Below the pieces are notes generated by a model. That model had not been told where the DNA came from and made no database searches. It saw only the letters and a list, made by a program, of their open reading frames with translations. This document shows positions 8,701 to 9,912 of a stretch of DNA of 9,912 nucleotides, piece by piece (within the stretch, counting starts at the first letter, position 1; each line of letters opens with the position of its first letter). A program made the position numbers and the translations under genes. The stretch is from positions 1 to 9,912 of the forward strand of contig JBKJPW010000018.1 of NCBI GenBank assembly GCA_046594225.1, given 5' to 3'. This DNA is from UBA4416 sp046594225 (lineage in GTDB: Bacteria > Bacteroidota > Bacteroidia > B-17B0 > Aurantibacillaceae).

Positions 8701-8852
8701 GTAAACTGCCCTTTATTTTCGATAAAAGCCTTTTGGTAGCCAAATTTTGTTGACCAAGAAGAATTATTACTTCCTTGAGCTATTACTTTTGAAGAAAAAG
8801 CAACAGCAGTAAAAATAATAATTGATAGAAACGTGCGTAAAACTGATTTCAT
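2520..8852 (-). CDS. SprB-like T9SS-secreted surface protein with type B sorting domain
   Basis: A 2110-residue secreted protein. Visible order: signal peptide 1-25 (cleavage near VIA/Q); an N-terminal domain about 40-280 with 'AFIENKGQ', 'YKNLYPNIDVEYVF' and a closing 'VVIDPW', resembling DUF7948; a region resembling a beta-propeller about 290-620 with 'DAAGNVYIIGG' and 'DNVGNSYVTNG' blades; cysteine-rich beta modules 627-798, including a 'GGTWSGTGI...TFNPATAG' module; twelve SprB-type repeats 799-1940; a jelly-roll-like insertion 1052-1264; a PKD-like module about 1943-2018; and a gliding-motility-associated C-terminal domain 2021-2110 with 'FVPSAFSPNDDGQND', 'FDRWGEKVFES' and 'GWDGTFNGK'. 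The last is the type B T9SS signal, so the protein should cross the outer membrane and stay on the surface or be released. The adjacent porP/sprF gene supports this. By analogy with SprB it may be an adhesin, but adhesion or gliding cannot be proven from sequence. F. johnsoniae SprB is about three times longer. No frame disruption is seen. Confidence 0.93.
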   Translation of the reverse strand: MKSVLRTFLSIIIFTAVAFSSKVIAQGSNNSSWSTKFGYQKAFIENKGQFTISSSFGNPGKVLFAADHGGTKIYFTNKGITYTFLESTKKKKDEREIARELREEFKDAESHARFEKEEHERKIKSDYVTMLWQNANSNVIIEATGLTSDYHNYSFKNTSGNIENVANVKGFQKITYKNLYPNIDVEYVFSEKDGLKYSLTLYPGANPSLVKMVYDNHVSLTNKGEIHIDTKFGDIIDHAPLSFYQQNTSTIISSSFVKTGKTVSFQLANYDNTKTVVIDPWTQTPTFASNWDCVWECEKDAAGNVYIIGGVSPLQLIKYNAAGALQWTYNTAYDTTSWLGGFAVDNVGNSYVTNGTTPGIIKVNTAGVLQWSVGGGALVEYWEIAFNCDQTKLIVGGTDNLRGAIFDINTVNGAVLGTKIVAYGSAFGFPPSIQEVRAITPCGNGRYYFLTLDSIGYINQNFTLCGANNSIFKTTSTHGFSYKCENFRYDNTGIMAIRADLNFVYTHNGTTLFKRSLANASIIASVAIPGGAATTSLGQKAVSCSGIDIDASGNIYVGSTNAVTKFSPALVQLGTVAVPFNVYDVHVSTGGDVIACGSTGNSGTASRTGYIQSISSLTAANTITLGCCDVNICQPANMCSTSSAFNLTAATAGGTWSGTGITNASLGTFNPATAGIGSHVITYSLACGVGTVTVNVISCGTVSLCISSGSLTAIGGAGTYTWSSTTTSVSCASCPGGACIPFVCAGTTVPTWTASGSTVAAPSSTVFPIKVKDIASGVTFTFTTLASIPPCTTTSCPTLTMAVSSQTNVNCFGANTGSATVSTTGGVGPYTYTWSPGSLTGASQTGLAAGTYTITIKDANLCTGTGTVIITQPTASLSAVISATSAAGCGASTGGATVTASGGTSGYTYFWAPSGGTTAGVSNLPAGGNTVTVTDAKTCTVSTVANITTSGGPTMLVVSQASVNCFGASTGSATVNGSGGTSPYTFTWSPGNLNGASQTGLSAGVYTINITDASSCTGSGTLSITQPTSAVSAVITATSAAGCGSGTSTVTFWTEDFGSGCNTGALASAYTGTNGAWAVSASGVNAAEANQFFVSAAENGNAAGVCGSACGLDRSLHVGNVAAPILGLTADQGAAYNAGGFCGTFFCVTTDRRAESPNINCTGQSNITLNFNYIEFGDGANDDGSLYYFDGATWSLLFNLNKTLCCGGATCNGTSQALWTAYTINLPASANNNPSIKIGYRWVNNDDGVGTDPSFAVDDITLSSLSVGGGLGGATVTATGGSPSYNYNWIPSGGNTAGVSNLGAGNNTVVVTDSKGCTATAVANITSTGGPTLSVTSQTNVNCFGASTGTSTVAGSGGTAPYTYTWSPGNLTGASQTSLAAGTYTIIVLDANLCAGSNTLTITQPTSAISAIISATVAAGCGLSSGEATVTASGGTPTYNYNWTPSGGTTAGVSNLGAGANTVTVTDIKGCTVTAVANITSTGGPTLSVISQTNVNCFGATTGTATVNGSGGTGPYSYTWTPGNLNGATQTSLSAGVYTVNIKDASGCNGTGTISITQPTASVSGVFSNTVAPTCGSSNGTASITASGGTPSYTYSWSPNSGSTQSVSNLSAGVSAVTITDSKGCVLTVSLSLNSIGGPTLSVTSQTNVNCFGANTGTATVSGSGGTGPYTYTWSPGNLLGANQSSLSAGTYTVNVKDATGCVGTGTISITQPTAAVLANMSNSPTGCGTSAGSATVTASGGTPTYTYSWSPSGGSGNTASGLATGTYSVLVTDTKGCQTTGITTISSSGGGPTLTVSSQANPLCFAANTGSASINASGTPGPYTYTWVPTGGNSASASGLSAGVYTVIASSGSSCVSTVTLSLSQPAPISLTLTSTDETCGSSDGNATLLASGGNGSLTPLWSTGSNNNSIAGLPSGLYTVTVTDANNCSATGSVVVGLTGSLIVSAGAGSTIYPGESTVLNGSVPSGAFVSWSPPGSLSCPTCPITSAAPGSTTIYTITADLNGCVGFDTVTVFVDVLCGELFVPSAFSPNDDGQNDVLYVMSNCISNMEFVIFDRWGEKVFESSNQAFGWDGTFNGKKMTPAAFAYYLKATVKGEEVIQKGNISLVK
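3033..6458 (-). repeat. Alternating A/B SprB-type repeat array, six pairs, 462-bp period
   Basis: The coding repeat covers residues 799-1940. The A unit reads 'SQTNVNCFG.NTG.ATV.GSGGT.PYTYTWSPGNL.GASQ..L.AG.YT...DA..C.G...ITQPT'. The B unit reads 'SAAGCG...G.ATVTASGGTP.Y.Y.W.PSGG...VSNL.AG..TVTVTD.KGC...' and ends with '...GGPT'. They alternate A1-B1 through A6-B6. The codon for the first cysteine of each A unit lies at 6420, 5958, 4824, 4362, 3900 and 3438, so the spacing is exactly 462 bp except across B2, where it is 462+672. Most units carry two cysteines, suggesting one disulfide each. Each half is a SprB repeat (PF13573-like) with an Ig-like fold expected. Differences between units include many synonymous changes. 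Confidence 0.9.
5061..5699 (-). other. Cysteine-rich jelly-roll-like module inserted inside SprB repeat B2
   Basis: Residues 1052-1264 open with 'FWTEDFGSGC' and close with 'SFAVDDITLSS', with 'RAESPNINCTGQSNITLNFNY' and 'IKIGYRWVNNDDG' between. That layout (an 'EDFG' start, a surface-charged middle and a 'DDI.L' end) is typical of MAM-like or galactose-binding jelly-roll domains in secreted Bacteroidota proteins. At least ten cysteines are present. The family name is inference; the sequence boundary with the flanking repeat is directly visible. Ligand unknown. Confidence 0.65.
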
Positions 8853-8956
8853 GCTTATGATATTGAAAATTAATATTTTGGATTAAAACAAATATCCAAA
8901 AAAGCAGTAAAAACAGTTAGGGGGGTAGCCCCTCATTTTAAAAAACTAAATCGATT
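8853..8956. other. Intergenic leader region with a small G/C-rich patch
   Basis: The noncoding stretch between the giant gene start and the receptor terminator. It is AT-rich except for AGGGGGGTAGCCCCT (about 8919-8936), which can fold as AGGGG/CCCCT with a short loop. No open reading frame with coding character was seen in it. Confidence 0.5.
8889..8896 (-). promoter_or_regulatory. Possible -7 box for the giant gene and porP operon
   Basis: The minus strand reads GATATTTG, one mismatch from TAnnTTTG, 36 bp upstream of the ATG at 8852. Only a weak CTG stands in the place of a -33 TTG. The operon needs a promoter here because the upstream gene has its own terminator, but this particular site is only a candidate. 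Confidence 0.25.
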
Positions 8957-8986
8957 AAAATAAAAAAGCCTCGCTAAAGCGAGGCT
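8957..8986 (-). terminator. Rho-independent terminator of the TonB-dependent receptor gene
   Basis: AGCCTCGCT (8967-8975) and AGCGAGGCT (8978-8986) form a perfect 9-bp stem (7 bp with a 4-base loop if the innermost pairs open). On the minus strand the stem is followed by TTTTTTATTTT (from 8967 down to 8957). It lies 20 bp after the receptor stop. This is a textbook intrinsic terminator and separates the receptor gene from the giant gene downstream. Confidence 0.9.
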
Positions 8987-9005
8987 CAATTAAAATTACC
9001 AAGAA

Positions 9006-9912
9006 TTACAATTTATACCGTAAACTAACAATCACATTTCTACCTGGAGCATTAATGCCACTAGCAAATGTGCGGTAGCGATTATTGGTTAAATTTTCGC
9101 AAGCAACATTTAAACGTAAGCTTTTTGTAATGTTTACTCCCGCTCTTATATTTAAAGTAAACCAAGCAGGCATTCCATTAGCTGTTGCATAAGGGAGATT
9201 ATCTTCCCCACTTGGGCTATAATCAGCTAATGTTTTTTTACCATTATAACGAACAAAAAATTCACCATCTATATTTTTAGTTTTATAAATAATGCTTGTT
9301 TGACCAAATACCGGAGCAATATGATCTAAAGGAATTACTGTGTCGTTTTTTGTATCTGTATATCTACCATAGGTATAATTTAATACACTTTTAAATGATA
9401 CGTGTTCATTAAAATCAAATTGAACTCCGCCAGATAGCCCTAAAATATATGCATTGTCGGCATTTTGTGTTGCCTGCACTTTGCTTTTAACACCTTGATA
9501 AGTAGCAGAGTCACTCCCGTTAAACTTAAAATCTCTTACAACTAAAGCGTTGGTTAAACTTGTATAAAACCCCGTAATATCAAATTTATATTTGCCTTGA
9601 ATAACTTTACTAATTCCTAATTCAAAATTATAAGAGTACTCTGGTTTTAAATCAGGGTTTGAAACGATGACAATACCAGCCGTTCCTTCAAATACTTTAG
9701 TCATATCATCCACGTTTGGTGACCTAAAACCTGTATTTGCTAATAAACTTACTTTATAATCGTTGTCTGATTTCCATGTAAATGCTAATGAACCCGTAAC
9801 CGCTTGATTTTTTTGCATAGCATCATTAAAGGGAAGACGAGTGGCTTTAAAAGTAGTGTCAATAAATTTAGCAGATAAGTTAGTCATGGTATATCTTAAT
9901 CCATCAGTAATC
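9006..9912 (-). CDS. TonB-dependent outer-membrane receptor, C-terminal fragment
   Basis: The last 301 codons of a gene that runs off the right edge; the frame is open through 9911 (upstream residues read ITDGLRYT), so the internal ATG at 9887 is not the true start. Landmarks of the receptor beta-barrel are present: 'GFRSPNVDDMTKVFE', 'NPDLKPEYSYNFELGI', alternating amphipathic strands, 'DHIAPVFGQTSIIY', and the near-terminal 'LRLNVACENLTNNRYRTFASGINAPGRNVIVSLRYKL', the usual ending of FepA/BtuB-like and related receptors. Such receptors import siderophores, haem, cobalamin, sugars or other ligands across the outer membrane using TonB-ExbBD energy. The N-terminal plug and TonB box lie outside the window, so the ligand cannot be named. 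The terminator at 8957-8986 closes this transcript. Confidence 0.9.
   Translation of the reverse strand, partial: ITDGLRYTMTNLSAKFIDTTFKATRLPFNDAMQKNQAVTGSLAFTWKSDNDYKVSLLANTGFRSPNVDDMTKVFEGTAGIVIVSNPDLKPEYSYNFELGISKVIQGKYKFDITGFYTSLTNALVVRDFKFNGSDSATYQGVKSKVQATQNADNAYILGLSGGVQFDFNEHVSFKSVLNYTYGRYTDTKNDTVIPLDHIAPVFGQTSIIYKTKNIDGEFFVRYNGKKTLADYSPSGEDNLPYATANGMPAWFTLNIRAGVNITKSLRLNVACENLTNNRYRTFASGINAPGRNVIVSLRYKL

Noticed and set aside
9006..9887. ATG at 9887 as the start of a complete 293-residue gene
   Set aside because: The frame stays open to the window edge and the protein lacks the plug domain and signal peptide of its family, so this is an internal methionine of a longer gene.

Overview
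The window looks like chromosomal DNA of a low-GC Bacteroidota. The evidence is a type IX secretion system (T9SS) substrate with a type B gliding-motility-associated C-terminal domain, a PorP/SprF-family outer-membrane protein beside it, the C-terminal part of a SusC/FepA-like TonB-dependent receptor, start codons without an obvious Shine-Dalgarno sequence, and a TAnnTTTG-type promoter candidate. I cannot place it at order or genus level from sequence alone.

Layout: on the plus strand, the 3' end of a GTP cyclohydrolase II gene (ribA or ribBA, 1-151) is followed by a GC-rich palindrome of a kind dispersed in Bacteroidota, then a complete short-form truB (212-916). All later genes are on the minus strand. 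Read in their own direction they are: the C-terminal ~300 residues of a TonB-dependent receptor (running off the right edge to 9006) with a strong intrinsic terminator at 8957-8986; a 153-bp intergenic region; a 2110-residue secreted multidomain SprB-like surface protein (8852-2520); a PorP/SprF-family protein 28 bp downstream (2491-1466); and a small P-loop kinase-like ATP-binding protein (1418-1005) that converges on truB.

The centre of interest is the giant gene. It encodes a signal peptide, an N-terminal 'FIENKGQ' domain (DUF7948-like) carrying a highly charged insertion, a region resembling a beta-propeller, two cysteine-containing beta modules, and twelve SprB-type repeats arranged as six alternating A/B pairs with an almost invariant 462-bp (154-residue) period. 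A PKD-like module and a type B T9SS sorting domain follow. One B repeat is split by a 672-bp in-frame insertion encoding a cysteine-rich jelly-roll-like module. The gene and the downstream porP/sprF homologue look like a two-gene substrate/partner cassette. The rest is ordinary housekeeping (flavin synthesis, tRNA pseudouridylation) and nutrient uptake. I see no mobile element, CRISPR array, tRNA or rRNA.
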